From Actinoplanes sp. KI2 (lineage in GTDB: Bacteria; Actinomycetota; Actinomycetes; Mycobacteriales; Micromonosporaceae): DNA of 64,000 nucleotides. The notes beneath the pieces are model-generated. The model was not told where the DNA came from, searched no databases, and saw only the letters and a program-made list of their open reading frames with translations. Made by a program: the position numbers and the translations under genes. The DNA lies in NCBI RefSeq assembly GCF_025630775.1, contig NZ_JAOSZE010000042.1, positions 37,694 to 101,693 on the forward strand, read 5' to 3'. Shown here one piece after another: positions 42,680-51,118 of this stretch. Position 1 is the first letter of the stretch, and every line of letters starts with the position of its first letter.

Positions 42680-43088
42680 ATGGCGGAATCGCCGCGTCAA
42701 GAAGTCCGGGTGCAGCGGCGCCCCTTCCTCGACGGTGAACACATAGCCGCTGTCCGTTGCTCGGCGCGTTGCCGACGGCGATGCTCGCGCAGCAGCCGCA
42801 CCGTGTGCCGGTCCAACGCGACCAAACGCCGACTCGCGGCGGTCTCGGGTGGTCCGACCGTGACGAGGTGGCCGTTGGCGATGCGCTGCTGCTCGATCAT
42901 CGCGACCCCGGCGCCTAGATCAACATCGGCCCACCGGAGACCGGCGGCCTCGCCCCGGCGCAGACCACGCAGGGCAATCAGTCACCACATAACCGAAAGC
43001 CGGTCCTGGGCGACGAAACGCAGGAAGGCGGCGGTCTGCTGCGTGGTCCACACCGCGACCGCCAGCCGTTCACCGTTCTGCTGCCACG
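42679..43088 (-). pseudogene. Tyrosine integrase remnant, nonsense and frameshift
   Basis: Minus-strand translation shows a phage or ICE integrase: VWTTQQTAAFLRFVAQDRL, then an in-frame TGA (42982-42984), then LIALRGLRRGEAAGLRWADV. After a frameshift near 42750 it continues GYVFTVEEGAPLHPDFLTRR. The N-terminus and the C-terminal catalytic His-x-x-Arg/Tyr part are absent. One nonsense codon, one frameshift and both ends lost make it clearly inactive. It points to a former integrative element here. Confidence 0.8.
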
Positions 43089-43343
43089 GTTACCAGGGCA
43101 CCGGCCCGACCGCGCCCCTACCGCAGGCCACCCGGCGGGGAGTTGACCGCCAAACAGAAGGCGTACAACTACAGCGTCAACCGGCTACGCGCCGCAGTGG
43201 AACGCGCCATCTCTCATCTGAAGAACTGGGAGATCCTCAAGACCGGCTACCACCGGATCATGACCGACTTCCCCGAGGTGTTACGCACCGTCACCGCCCT
43301 GGAGATCTTCAGAGCCACCACACCGGGTTTTGAATGACCCTCC
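43089..43343 (+). mobile_element. 3' fragment of the same IS5 element, inverted
   Basis: The 255-bp fragment matches the last third of the transposase gene at 40830-41660, with about nine in ten bases identical by eye. It ends in TTGAATGACCCTCC, the same terminal repeat. It encodes the transposase C-terminus from GYQGTGP through TAKQKAYNYSVNRLRAAVER and EIFRATTPGFE, with a degenerate stretch and a frameshift at the start. It faces the opposite way to the intact copy, so the island has inverted IS ends outward. Confidence 0.85.
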
Positions 43344-43459
43344 GGATAAATTGAGCTTGGTCAATTGATTCCCTCGACGTTCATCTGATTGTGCCGCACC
43401 GCCGGTATAGCCGTGTTCTTCTGGTCGGGGGATCACCCGTCATTGTCCCGGGAGTTCGC

Positions 43460-44443
43460 ATGCGCCATACCGCTCGCCATACCTTGCTGTGCGCGGGAGT
43501 TGCCGCGCTGCTCGCACCGGCCTCGGCCGGCGCGGTCACCGTCGCGGCGAGCACCTACACCCTGCTCACCCAGCCCGGCAGCGGGCACAGCGCGCTGTAC
43601 CGCCTGATCAACAACGCCACGACCAGCATCAACCTCACGATGTACGAGCTGAACGACGCCACCGCGACGGCCGACCTCGCGGCGGCGCAGGCCCGGGGCG
43701 TCACCGTCCGGGTGATCCTGGACGGCAAGCAGACCTCGGTGAACTCGACGGCGTACACCTACCTGAAGAACCACGGGGTCGGCGTCGTCCATTCGTCGTC
43801 GGCCTATTACTACACGCATGAGAAGTCGATGGTCGTCGACGGCGCCACCGCGGTCGTCATGTCGGAGAACTGGACGCCCGCCTACTATTCGGCGGACCGC
43901 AACTTCGACCTGATCGAGAACGATGCGGCGGACGTCGCGGCGATGCAGGCCGTGTTCAACGCCGACTACGCCAAGTCGTCGATCACCCCGTCCGACGGCG
44001 ACGATCTGGTGTGGAGCCCGACCGACGCCCAGTCCCGGCTGCTGGCCCTGATCAACGGCGCGACCACCTCGCTGAGCCTCTACGCGCTCGAGATGGACTC
44101 GACCCCGATCGTCAACGCGCTGGTGAGCGCCGCCGGCCGGGGCGTCACCGTGAAGATCGTCGCGGAGTACAACTCCGCCTACGCCGCGGCGTACCACAGG
44201 CTCAAGGCCGCCGGCGCCGGCATCGTGACGTACGGGACGAGCGACGCGCTCTACATCCACGCGAAGGCGATCGTCGCCGACTATGGCACCAGCGCCGCGA
44301 AGGTCTACGTCGGCTCGCAGAACTTCACCGGCACGTCGCTCAACGCCAACCGCGAGCTCGGCCTGATCATCAGCAACGGCGCCGTCCTCGCGTCGGTCAA
44401 CTCCACCCTCGCCACCGACTTCGCCGACGGCACCGCCTGGTAG
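43460..44443 (+). CDS. Secreted phospholipase D-like protein
   Basis: The 327-residue exported protein has two HxK motifs of the PLD superfamily, THEKSMVVD followed by SENW and IHAKAIVAD followed by GSQNF. The signal peptide (LLCAGVAALLAPASAGAV) puts it outside the membrane. PLD-like proteins include phospholipases, nucleases and cardiolipin synthases; substrate is open, but an extracellular nuclease or lipase is most likely. The ATG at 43460 has GGAG upstream and gives the signal peptide. A bidirectional terminator follows. Confidence 0.85.
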   Translation: MRHTARHTLLCAGVAALLAPASAGAVTVAASTYTLLTQPGSGHSALYRLINNATTSINLTMYELNDATATADLAAAQARGVTVRVILDGKQTSVNSTAYTYLKNHGVGVVHSSSAYYYTHEKSMVVDGATAVVMSENWTPAYYSADRNFDLIENDAADVAAMQAVFNADYAKSSITPSDGDDLVWSPTDAQSRLLALINGATTSLSLYALEMDSTPIVNALVSAAGRGVTVKIVAEYNSAYAAAYHRLKAAGAGIVTYGTSDALYIHAKAIVADYGTSAAKVYVGSQNFTGTSLNANRELGLIISNGAVLASVNSTLATDFADGTAW

Positions 44444-44454
44444 CAACGGGACCA

Positions 44455-44489
44455 GCCCCGGCCCGGCCGTTCAGCCGGCCGGGGCGGGC
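44455..44489. terminator. Bidirectional terminator, PLD gene / amidotransferase
   Basis: A GC-rich stem (GCCCCGGCCCGGC and GCCGGCCGGGGC, one bulge) around TTCA is followed by GGGCTTTT, a rare T-run here. It overlaps the stop of the convergent amidotransferase gene at 44471. Confidence 0.7.
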
Positions 44490-45346
44490 TTTTGGGACGC
44501 CTGTGCGTGCGGGGAGAGATCGGCCAGGGTCAGCCGGTGCGCGGGCGGCTCCGGCAGCGCGATCTCGTGCCGCACCCGCCCACCCGGGCCGACGTGCAGG
44601 AGCTCGCCGGGCTCCAGAGCTCGCCAGCCGGGATCCTCGTCCATCCGCTCGGAGGCGACGACCACCGCCGGCGTGACGGCCAGGTCGGCCGAGCGCACCC
44701 GTACGGTGCCGGCCGCGCTGGCGTGGTCGAGGTGCCGGTTGCCGCTCGGCCCGCCGGCCCCGCGGGGCAGGACGTACAGCTCGTGGGTCTCCGGGTAGCG
44801 CAGCGCCCAGAGGTCGGTGGCGGTCGTGAGGATCAGGTTGACCGCGTACACCGGCAGGTTCGCCGCGGTCCAGCGAACCGCCCGGGTGATCGCCTCGGCG
44901 ACGTCGCCGGTCCGCTCCGCGTACGTGGTGATCAGGGCGAAGAGCCGTTCCGAGTCGGTGTCGCCGTGCACCAGGCTCATCGCCGGGCCGAGATGGTCCT
45001 CCAGCCGGGGCAGGCCGCCGATGACGCCGTTGTGCGCCAGCAGGCGATCGTGCTGGTCGAACGGGTGGGTGTTGGCGGGCGTGAGGCCGCCGGTGGAGGC
45101 GTACCGGATGTGCGCGACGAAGGTGGCGGCCCGCTCCTCGCGCGCCTCGCGGGCGAAGTCGGGATCCTGGTAGGCCGCGATCGGCGCCTTGTGCACCTCG
45201 GGCGTGCCGTCCGGGCCGAAGACGCCCAGGCCGACGCCGTCGGGTTCGCGGCGGCTCTGCACCGCAAGGCTGTCGGAGGCGTCGAGGAGCCAGAACGTCG
45301 CCGCCACCCGCCGGGGCGCCGCGGTCAGGCCGAAGAGCCGGCACAT
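44471..45346 (-). CDS. Class II glutamine amidotransferase
   Basis: The 291-residue protein is an Ntn-type amidotransferase with the nucleophile Cys directly after the initiator Met (MCRLFGLTAAPRRVAATFWLL in pieces). VAHIRYASTGG, NTHPFD and LLAHNGVIGG are the glutamine-binding elements. It resembles EgtC/YafJ-type amidohydrolases. The ATG at 45346 is chosen because the Cys must be residue 2; an ATG at 45358 would bury it. The sequence before the start is CCTCC rather than a ribosome site, so initiation may be leaderless. Substrate unknown; no ergothioneine genes are nearby. Confidence 0.82.
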   Translation of the reverse strand: MCRLFGLTAAPRRVAATFWLLDASDSLAVQSRREPDGVGLGVFGPDGTPEVHKAPIAAYQDPDFAREAREERAATFVAHIRYASTGGLTPANTHPFDQHDRLLAHNGVIGGLPRLEDHLGPAMSLVHGDTDSERLFALITTYAERTGDVAEAITRAVRWTAANLPVYAVNLILTTATDLWALRYPETHELYVLPRGAGGPSGNRHLDHASAAGTVRVRSADLAVTPAVVVASERMDEDPGWRALEPGELLHVGPGGRVRHEIALPEPPAHRLTLADLSPHAQASQKPAPAG

Positions 45347-45361
45347 AGGAGGGACCATAAC

Positions 45362-45376
45362 CCGAAAACGTTTCGG
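45362..45376. promoter_or_regulatory. Palindrome 1 upstream of CBM2-kelch gene
   Basis: CCGAAAACGTTTCGG is a near-perfect LacI-type palindrome with a central CG. It resembles the CGAA-N-TTCG boxes reported for xylan-related regulators in streptomycetes. It lies between the divergent amidotransferase and CBM2-kelch genes. Confidence 0.5.
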
Positions 45377-45396
45377 CGACGCTGGTAAGCCCTTGC

Positions 45397-45410
45397 CGAA
45401 AAGGTTTTCG
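45397..45410. promoter_or_regulatory. Palindrome 2 upstream of CBM2-kelch gene
   Basis: CGAAAAGGTTTTCG has perfect 6-base arms and the same CGAAAA start as palindrome 1, 35 bases away centre to centre. Paired sites at this spacing suit a LacI-family repressor acting on the gene at 45490. Confidence 0.5.
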
Positions 45411-45489
45411 TCCCTCATGCTGGCGATTCAATGATGACCGTCGATGAGTGGGACATCGCGGCCCTCCACCGAGCCGCAAGGAGAGGACG

Positions 45490-47334
45490 ATGCGGAAAGG
45501 ATTCCGCCGGATGCTCGTCTCGGCGAGCACCGCCACGGCGGTCGCGCTGGCGGTGACCAGCGCGGTCGTCGCCCACGCCGCCGCCGCAGGCTGCCAGGTG
45601 ACCTACGCGGTCAGCTCGCAGTGGAGCGGCGGGTTCGGCGCCAACGTCACGATCACCAACCTGGGCGACCCGATCACGTCCTGGACCCTGAGGTGGTCGT
45701 ACGGCGCCGGCCAGACGGTGACGCAGGCCTGGAACGCCACGGTGACCCAGACCGGCGCCGCAGTCACCGCCACCAACGTCGGCTACAACGGCACGATCGC
45801 CACCAACGGCACCGCGAGCTTCGGCTTCAACGGTTCCTGGACCGGCTCGAACCCGTCGCCGACCGCCTTCACCGTCAATGGAGTGACGTGTACCGGCGCG
45901 GTAACGCCGACGACCTCCCCGCCGACCACCGCGCCGACGAGTGCTCCTCCGTCCAGCGGGCCACCGGCCGTCCCCGGCACCCCGGGCACCTGGACCGCGG
46001 TGCCGGTCAACCCGTACAACGGCGCCGCCGGCACGTTCCTGTGGCTGCTCACCGACGGCAGCATCCTGTCCAACGGCAGCGACCTGCACCAGTGGGTGAA
46101 GCTCGTGCCCGACCAGTTCGGCGACTACACCAAGGGCACCTGGAAGCAGCTGGCGACCAGCCCGTACGGCGTCGGCGCCGCCCAGGAGCAGATCCTCCCG
46201 GACGGCCGGTTCTACCAGGCCGGCGGCGAGTACGTCTACCAGTGGCCGTCCGGCAGCTCGTCGAACGACCACAACGGCGTCCAGCTGTACGACCCGGTCG
46301 CCAACACGTGGACCCTCGGCCAGTCCGGCCTCTACGGCAACCTCTGGGACACCGGCACCGCCCACCTCAAGGACGGCCGGATCCTGGCGAGCGACCAGCG
46401 CCAGGCCCGTACCCAGATCTTCGACGGCAGGACCAACGCGTGGACCGCCGGGCCGAACCGTCCCGCGCCGGCTGCCGAGGACGGCTGGGTGCCGCTGCCG
46501 GACGGCTCGATCGTCTCGATCAGCAACGGCGGCGCCTACCGCTTCGACCCGGCCGCCAACGCCTGGTACACCGTGGCCCGCCCGCCCTCCACGTACGCCA
46601 GCGGCAGTGTCGACACCTCGACCGTGACGCTGATGTACGACGGCCGGATCCTCGCCATGGGCCACAACACCTCGGTCGTCTACACGCCCGGCGCGCGACC
46701 CGGCGACCCCGGTTCCTGGGAGCAGGGCCCGGGCATCCCGCAGGGCTCGTTCACCGACGACGTGTACGCGACGCCCGAGGTCAACGGCAAGGTGATCTTC
46801 GATTCGGTGCAGTGCAGCTGGCTGACCAACGAGTGCGGGTCCGCCTCCGGCGCGAACGTCAACGAGTTCGACCCGGCCACCAACACGATCGCGGTGATCA
46901 GCAAGCCGAACGACCCCAGCGGCGCCCCGGTCAACTTCATCAACCTGCCCAACGGCCAGGTGCTGGCCGCCGCGGGCAGCCGCAACTGGGTCTACACCCC
47001 GATCGGCGGCCCCCGGGACGCCTGGCGGCCGACCGTCACCTCGATCACCGGCAGCGGCACCTACCACCTGTCCGGCACGCAGCTCAGCGGCCTGGTGAGC
47101 CTCGGTGAGGACGACTACCAGAACCCGCAGAACTACCCGATCGTCTCGCTGCGGGACAGCGCCGGGCACGTCTACTACGCCCGTACCTTCAACTTCAGCT
47201 CGATGGGCACCAGTCGGGCGGGCGAGGCCCAGTCGACCGACTTCACCCTGCCCTCCGGCCTGCCGCGTGGCACCTACACGCTGTACGTCTCGGCGTGCGG
47301 TGTCTCGTCGGCCGGATACTCCTTCACCTACTGA
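45490..47334 (+). CDS. Secreted CBM2-kelch (galactose oxidase-like) protein
   Basis: The 614-residue exported protein has a signal peptide (1-32, VAHAAAAG), a CBM2 cellulose-binding domain (33-135: CQVTYAVSSQWSGGFGANVT, then WTLRWSYGAGQTV), and a Thr/Pro/Ser linker. A kelch-type propeller follows (about 165-510) and then a DUF1929 galactose-oxidase-like C-terminal domain (about 515-614). The family includes copper radical oxidases, but I cannot locate the Tyr-Cys and His ligands with confidence, so it may be a binding protein. GAGAGGA before the ATG supports the start. Two LacI-type palindromes precede it. Confidence 0.82.
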   Translation: MRKGFRRMLVSASTATAVALAVTSAVVAHAAAAGCQVTYAVSSQWSGGFGANVTITNLGDPITSWTLRWSYGAGQTVTQAWNATVTQTGAAVTATNVGYNGTIATNGTASFGFNGSWTGSNPSPTAFTVNGVTCTGAVTPTTSPPTTAPTSAPPSSGPPAVPGTPGTWTAVPVNPYNGAAGTFLWLLTDGSILSNGSDLHQWVKLVPDQFGDYTKGTWKQLATSPYGVGAAQEQILPDGRFYQAGGEYVYQWPSGSSSNDHNGVQLYDPVANTWTLGQSGLYGNLWDTGTAHLKDGRILASDQRQARTQIFDGRTNAWTAGPNRPAPAAEDGWVPLPDGSIVSISNGGAYRFDPAANAWYTVARPPSTYASGSVDTSTVTLMYDGRILAMGHNTSVVYTPGARPGDPGSWEQGPGIPQGSFTDDVYATPEVNGKVIFDSVQCSWLTNECGSASGANVNEFDPATNTIAVISKPNDPSGAPVNFINLPNGQVLAAAGSRNWVYTPIGGPRDAWRPTVTSITGSGTYHLSGTQLSGLVSLGEDDYQNPQNYPIVSLRDSAGHVYYARTFNFSSMGTSRAGEAQSTDFTLPSGLPRGTYTLYVSACGVSSAGYSFTY

Positions 47335-47335
47335 C

Positions 47336-48523
47336 ATGACGCGTTTCCGAGTTGTCCTGCTCGCCGCCACGACAGCCGTCGTGGCGGCGGCGGGGGCCCT
47401 CGTCCTGGCCCGTTCCGAAGCCGCGACTCCCGTGCCGACCGAGCCCGAGGCCCGGGCCCTGATCGACAACTATCGCACCGACTCCACAACGAACATTTCC
47501 GAGACCATCCGGTACGCCGAGGCGGTCAGCACGACCGGCGCCTGCACCGACCCGCCGGGCACCTACACGATCTCCGCGCGGTACAGCATGATGCCGCCCT
47601 CGGCCGCGGCCGGCGCGACGGCCGTCGACGCCCTGCGAACGCACTGGGCCGACCTCGGCTACCGCGTCGTCACCGACGTGCCGGGCCAGAACTCGCAGCT
47701 GCTCGCCGAGGACCCGGCCACCGGCTTCCGCGTCGGGATCAGCCGGCGCACGGCCGGCTACCTGCGCCTGGCCGTCTCGTCGCCGTGCCTGACGCTGCCG
47801 TACCCGCCCGCGCCCCCGGTTCTTCCCCAAGAGCAGGCTTCCGTACGCGAGGCCTACCAGCAGTACGTGGGCGGCGTGCTGGACCGGCTCACCGGGGACG
47901 TGGCCGCGCTGCGGGCCGCGGTCGCCGGGTCCGACCGGGCGAAGGCCCGTTCCGCCTGGCTCACCGCGCAGTTGACCTGGGACCGGGTCGGCGCCGCGTA
48001 CGGCAGCTTCGGCGAGTACGCGGACGCCGTCGACGGCCTGCCGCAGGGCCTGCCCGGCGGGGTCCGCGACCCGCACTTCACCGGCCTGCGCCGGATCGAG
48101 TACGGGCTCTGGCACGGCGCACCGCTCGGCACCCTGCTCCCGCTGGTCGACGCGGTTGCCGGGCAGGTCACCCGACTCCGCGGCGACCTGGCCGCCGCCA
48201 CCCCGGACGCGATCGACCTGCCGCCGCGCGTACCCGAAATTCTGGAGGACGCCCTGCGCTTCCATCGCACCGGGCTGACCGACATGGGCGCCGGCAGCGG
48301 CCTGGCGGAGACGGCAGCGGCCGTCGACGCCACGGCGGCCCTGCTCGACCTGTTCGGCCCGCTGCTCGACGAACGCCGCCCGGCGTTGCGCCCGGCCGCC
48401 TACGCCAGGCTGGAAAACCTTCGACATGCGATTGCCGTACGCCGGGATGTCGACGCCGCTCTCGGCGGTGTGCTGGAAACCCTCGCCCAGGCTCCCGGGC
48501 TGCTGGAGGTGACTGGATCTTGA
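47336..48523 (+). CDS. efeO: EfeO-like imelysin protein with an unusual N-terminal domain
   Basis: The 395-residue protein pairs an imelysin/EfeO (M75) domain (about 170-395: YVGGVLDRLTGDVAALRAAV, ARSAWLTAQLTWDRVGAAYG) with a membrane anchor and an N-terminal domain of unknown type (30-160). EfeO helps ferrous iron uptake with EfeU and EfeB. The usual HxxE motif reads R252-x-x-E255 (GLRRIEYGLW), losing the His. The N-terminal domain is not a cupredoxin; C70 and C151 may form a disulfide. It begins 2 bases after the kelch gene stop and overlaps efeB (TTGA), so translation is coupled. No efeU is present. Confidence 0.75.
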   Translation: MTRFRVVLLAATTAVVAAAGALVLARSEAATPVPTEPEARALIDNYRTDSTTNISETIRYAEAVSTTGACTDPPGTYTISARYSMMPPSAAAGATAVDALRTHWADLGYRVVTDVPGQNSQLLAEDPATGFRVGISRRTAGYLRLAVSSPCLTLPYPPAPPVLPQEQASVREAYQQYVGGVLDRLTGDVAALRAAVAGSDRAKARSAWLTAQLTWDRVGAAYGSFGEYADAVDGLPQGLPGGVRDPHFTGLRRIEYGLWHGAPLGTLLPLVDAVAGQVTRLRGDLAAATPDAIDLPPRVPEILEDALRFHRTGLTDMGAGSGLAETAAAVDATAALLDLFGPLLDERRPALRPAAYARLENLRHAIAVRRDVDAALGGVLETLAQAPGLLEVTGS

Positions 48524-49710
48524 CCGTCAACCGTCGCGACGCGCTCAAGCGGCTGACCGCCGGCGTGGTCGGCGTCGCCACCGTGGCGGCGCTGCCCGGC
48601 GCGTCCTCGGTGAAAGCCGCCGACGCAGCGCCCTCGTTCCACGGCCCGCACCAGGCCGGGATCTTCACGCCGCCGCAACGCAGCGCGATCTTCGCCGCCT
48701 TCGACATCGCCGTGTCGTCGGTCGCGGAGCTTCGGCAGACGATGCGGACGCTGACCGTCCGGGCCCGCATCCTCACCACCGGGGGAGAGCCGGCGGCCGG
48801 CCCGATCACCGCCCCACCGGCCGACAGCGGCGTGCTCGGGCCGGTCGTCCCCGCGGACCGGCTGACGATCACCGTCTCGGTCGGCGCCGCGCTGTTCGAC
48901 GGGCGATTCGGCCTGACCGGGCGCAAGCCGCGCACGCTCACCACGATGAGGGTCTTCCCGGGTGACGCGCTCGAGCCCGCCTGGTGCCACGGCGACCTGC
49001 TGCTGCAGATCTGCGCGGACAACCCGGACACCGTCCACCACGCGCTGCGGGACATCGCCCGCAACACCCGGGGCAGCCTGGTGCTGCGCTACCGCCGCGC
49101 CGGTTTCCTCAGCCCGCCCCGGCCGTCCGGGACGCCGCGCAACCTGATGGGGTTCAAGGACGGCACCAGCAACCCGGTCGAGGCCGAGGGCGCCGGGCTG
49201 GTCTGGGCCGGGGCCGGCGAGCCGGACTGGGCGGCCGGCGGCAGCTACCAGGCGCTGCGGTTCATCCGGATGCACACCGAATTCTGGGACCGGGTGTCGC
49301 TCGCCGAGCAGGAGGCGATCATCGGCCGGCGGCGGGACAGCGGGGCGCCGCTGGACGGGGTCCACGAGCGGGACCGGCCCGACTACGAGCGGGACCCGGC
49401 GGGCGTGCTGATCCCGCTCGACGCGCACATCCGGCTGGCCAACCCGCGGACCGCGGAGACGGCGGGCAGCCGCATCCTCCGCCGCCCGTACAACTACGAC
49501 GACGGGCTGGTACCCGGCGGCGGCCTGGACGCGGGCCTGATCTTCTGCGGGTACCAGCGGGACCTGCGGCGCGGGTTCGAGGCGGTGCAGAACCGGCTCG
49601 CCGGGGACCCGCTCAACGACTACATCCGGCCGTTCGGCGGCGGCTACTTCTTCGCGCTGCCCGGCGTGACGTCCGAGAACGACTGGTACGGCCGCGGCCT
49701 GCTCGGTTAG
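48520..49710 (+). CDS. efeB: Dyp-type heme peroxidase EfeB (Tat-exported)
   Basis: The 396-residue peroxidase has a twin-arginine signal (NRRDALKRLTAGVVGVATVA) and the DyP hallmark GFKDGTSNP. EfeB oxidises or strips iron from heme outside the cell for the Efe system. The start is TTG at 48520, overlapping the efeO stop; GGAGG 10 bases upstream supports it and no other start keeps the Tat motif. Without EfeU nearby the pair may work with another permease or act mainly as an extracellular peroxidase. Confidence 0.88.
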   Translation: MTVNRRDALKRLTAGVVGVATVAALPGASSVKAADAAPSFHGPHQAGIFTPPQRSAIFAAFDIAVSSVAELRQTMRTLTVRARILTTGGEPAAGPITAPPADSGVLGPVVPADRLTITVSVGAALFDGRFGLTGRKPRTLTTMRVFPGDALEPAWCHGDLLLQICADNPDTVHHALRDIARNTRGSLVLRYRRAGFLSPPRPSGTPRNLMGFKDGTSNPVEAEGAGLVWAGAGEPDWAAGGSYQALRFIRMHTEFWDRVSLAEQEAIIGRRRDSGAPLDGVHERDRPDYERDPAGVLIPLDAHIRLANPRTAETAGSRILRRPYNYDDGLVPGGGLDAGLIFCGYQRDLRRGFEAVQNRLAGDPLNDYIRPFGGGYFFALPGVTSENDWYGRGLLG

Positions 49711-49779
49711 GTCGCGGGCGGCAAGGTCACTCGCGCCGGGTGAGGCGCCGGGGGGCGGACACCGCGATGCTGTTCGAGC

Positions 49780-51045
49780 GTGGGCACCCTGCTGATCGTC
49801 GGGATCATCCTGATCGCGTACGCCGCGACGTCCGCCCTGCTCGACCGGTGGGGCGTCACCTCGGCGATCGCATTCGTGACCGCCGGCCTGCTCGTCGGCG
49901 GGGCCGGCTGGTTCCACGCCGGGGCGGCGGGCGAGCCGGCCCGGCTGGTCACCGAGCTCGCCCTGGTGCTCCTGCTGTTCAGCGACTCGGCCCGGCTCGA
50001 CCTGCGAGCGCTGCGGAGCCACCTGGCCTGGCCGAGCCGGCTGCTGCTGATCGGGTTGCCGCTGACCATTCTCCTCGGTACCGGCGCCGGCCTGCTGCTC
50101 TTCCCCGGCATCGGGCTCGCCGGCGCCTTCCTGCTCTCGACGATGCTCTGCCCGACCGACGCCGCGCTCGGCCAGCGGGTGGTGGAGGACCCGGCGGTGC
50201 CCGCCCGGGTGCGGCAGGCGCTGGACGTGGAGAGCGGTCTCAACGACGGCCTGGCGGTCCCGTTCTTCCTGGTGGCCCTGGACATCTCGCTGGCCACCCT
50301 GCACGACAGCCTGCCGTCGGCCGTGGTCCACAACGCCGCCGAGCAGATCGGCTGGGGGCTGGTCGCCGGAATCGGCAGCGGTGTCGTCGCCGGCCTGCTC
50401 TTCCGCCGCTCCGAGCAGCTGGGCCGGCTGCACGGTCAGTGGGTGCAGCTGTTCACCATCGCCGCGGCGCTGACCGGGTACGCCGGCGCGGTCACGCTCG
50501 GCGGCAGCGGCTTCATCGCCGCGTTCGTCGGCGGCGGGGCGTTCGGGCTGGTGTCCCGCGAACACGGCCTGCGGGCCACGTACTTCACCGAGGAGACGGG
50601 GAACCTGCTGGCCGCCGTGACCTGGATCGGCTTCGGCGCGGTGGCCTTCCGCACCGTCTGGCCGGAGATCTCCTGGCGGGTCCTGGCGTACGCGATCCTC
50701 AGCCTGACGGTCGTGCGGATGCTCCCGGTGGCGGTCGCCTTCATCGGCACCCGGGCCCGCTGGCAGACCGCCGTCTTCATCGGATGGTTCGGCCCGCGCG
50801 GTCTCGCCACGGTGGTGTTCGGCCTGATCGCGCTGGAGCACGGCATTCCGAACGCGAACCCGGTGCTGACCACCGTCGTCGTGACGGTGGCGCTCAGCGT
50901 GGTGCTGCACGGGCTGACCGCGGTGCCGCTGATCGCCGCGTACCGGCGCTGGTACGACCGCGCCCGCGCGGCGGGGCCGACCGGAGCCGAGGCTCAGGAG
51001 ACCCCGCTGCCGCGCACCCGCCGGCGGCCCGCCTCCGCGGCGTGA
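49780..51045 (+). CDS. CPA1-type sodium(potassium)/proton antiporter
   Basis: The 421-residue antiporter has about twelve membrane helices and the CPA1 ion-binding pair in VESGLNDGLAVP. FGPRGLATVVFGLIALEHGI near the C-terminus is also typical. It exchanges Na+ or K+ for protons for pH and salt balance. The GTG at 49780 gives MGTLLIVGIILIAYA directly at the first helix. It follows efeB by about 70 bases, perhaps in the same transcript. The last residues (RTRRRPASAA) fall in the first copy of a 33-bp repeat. Confidence 0.85.
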   Translation: MGTLLIVGIILIAYAATSALLDRWGVTSAIAFVTAGLLVGGAGWFHAGAAGEPARLVTELALVLLLFSDSARLDLRALRSHLAWPSRLLLIGLPLTILLGTGAGLLLFPGIGLAGAFLLSTMLCPTDAALGQRVVEDPAVPARVRQALDVESGLNDGLAVPFFLVALDISLATLHDSLPSAVVHNAAEQIGWGLVAGIGSGVVAGLLFRRSEQLGRLHGQWVQLFTIAAALTGYAGAVTLGGSGFIAAFVGGGAFGLVSREHGLRATYFTEETGNLLAAVTWIGFGAVAFRTVWPEISWRVLAYAILSLTVVRMLPVAVAFIGTRARWQTAVFIGWFGPRGLATVVFGLIALEHGIPNANPVLTTVVVTVALSVVLHGLTAVPLIAAYRRWYDRARAAGPTGAEAQETPLPRTRRRPASAA

Positions 51046-51110
51046 GAAGCCCGCCGGCGGCCTGCCTCGGCAGCGTGAGAAGCCGGCGGCGGCTCGCCTT
51101 GGCAGCGTGC
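51017..51110. repeat. Three imperfect 33-bp tandem repeats at the antiporter 3' end
   Basis: Units start near 51017, 51050 and 51083, each carrying CGCCGGCGGC, a CGCCT-like core and GCGTGAGAAG or a variant. The first unit encodes the antiporter C-terminus and the others lie in the gap before the GDSL gene. They may form a hairpin-rich terminator or mark slippage. Confidence 0.6.
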
Positions 51111-51118
51111 GGACGCGC

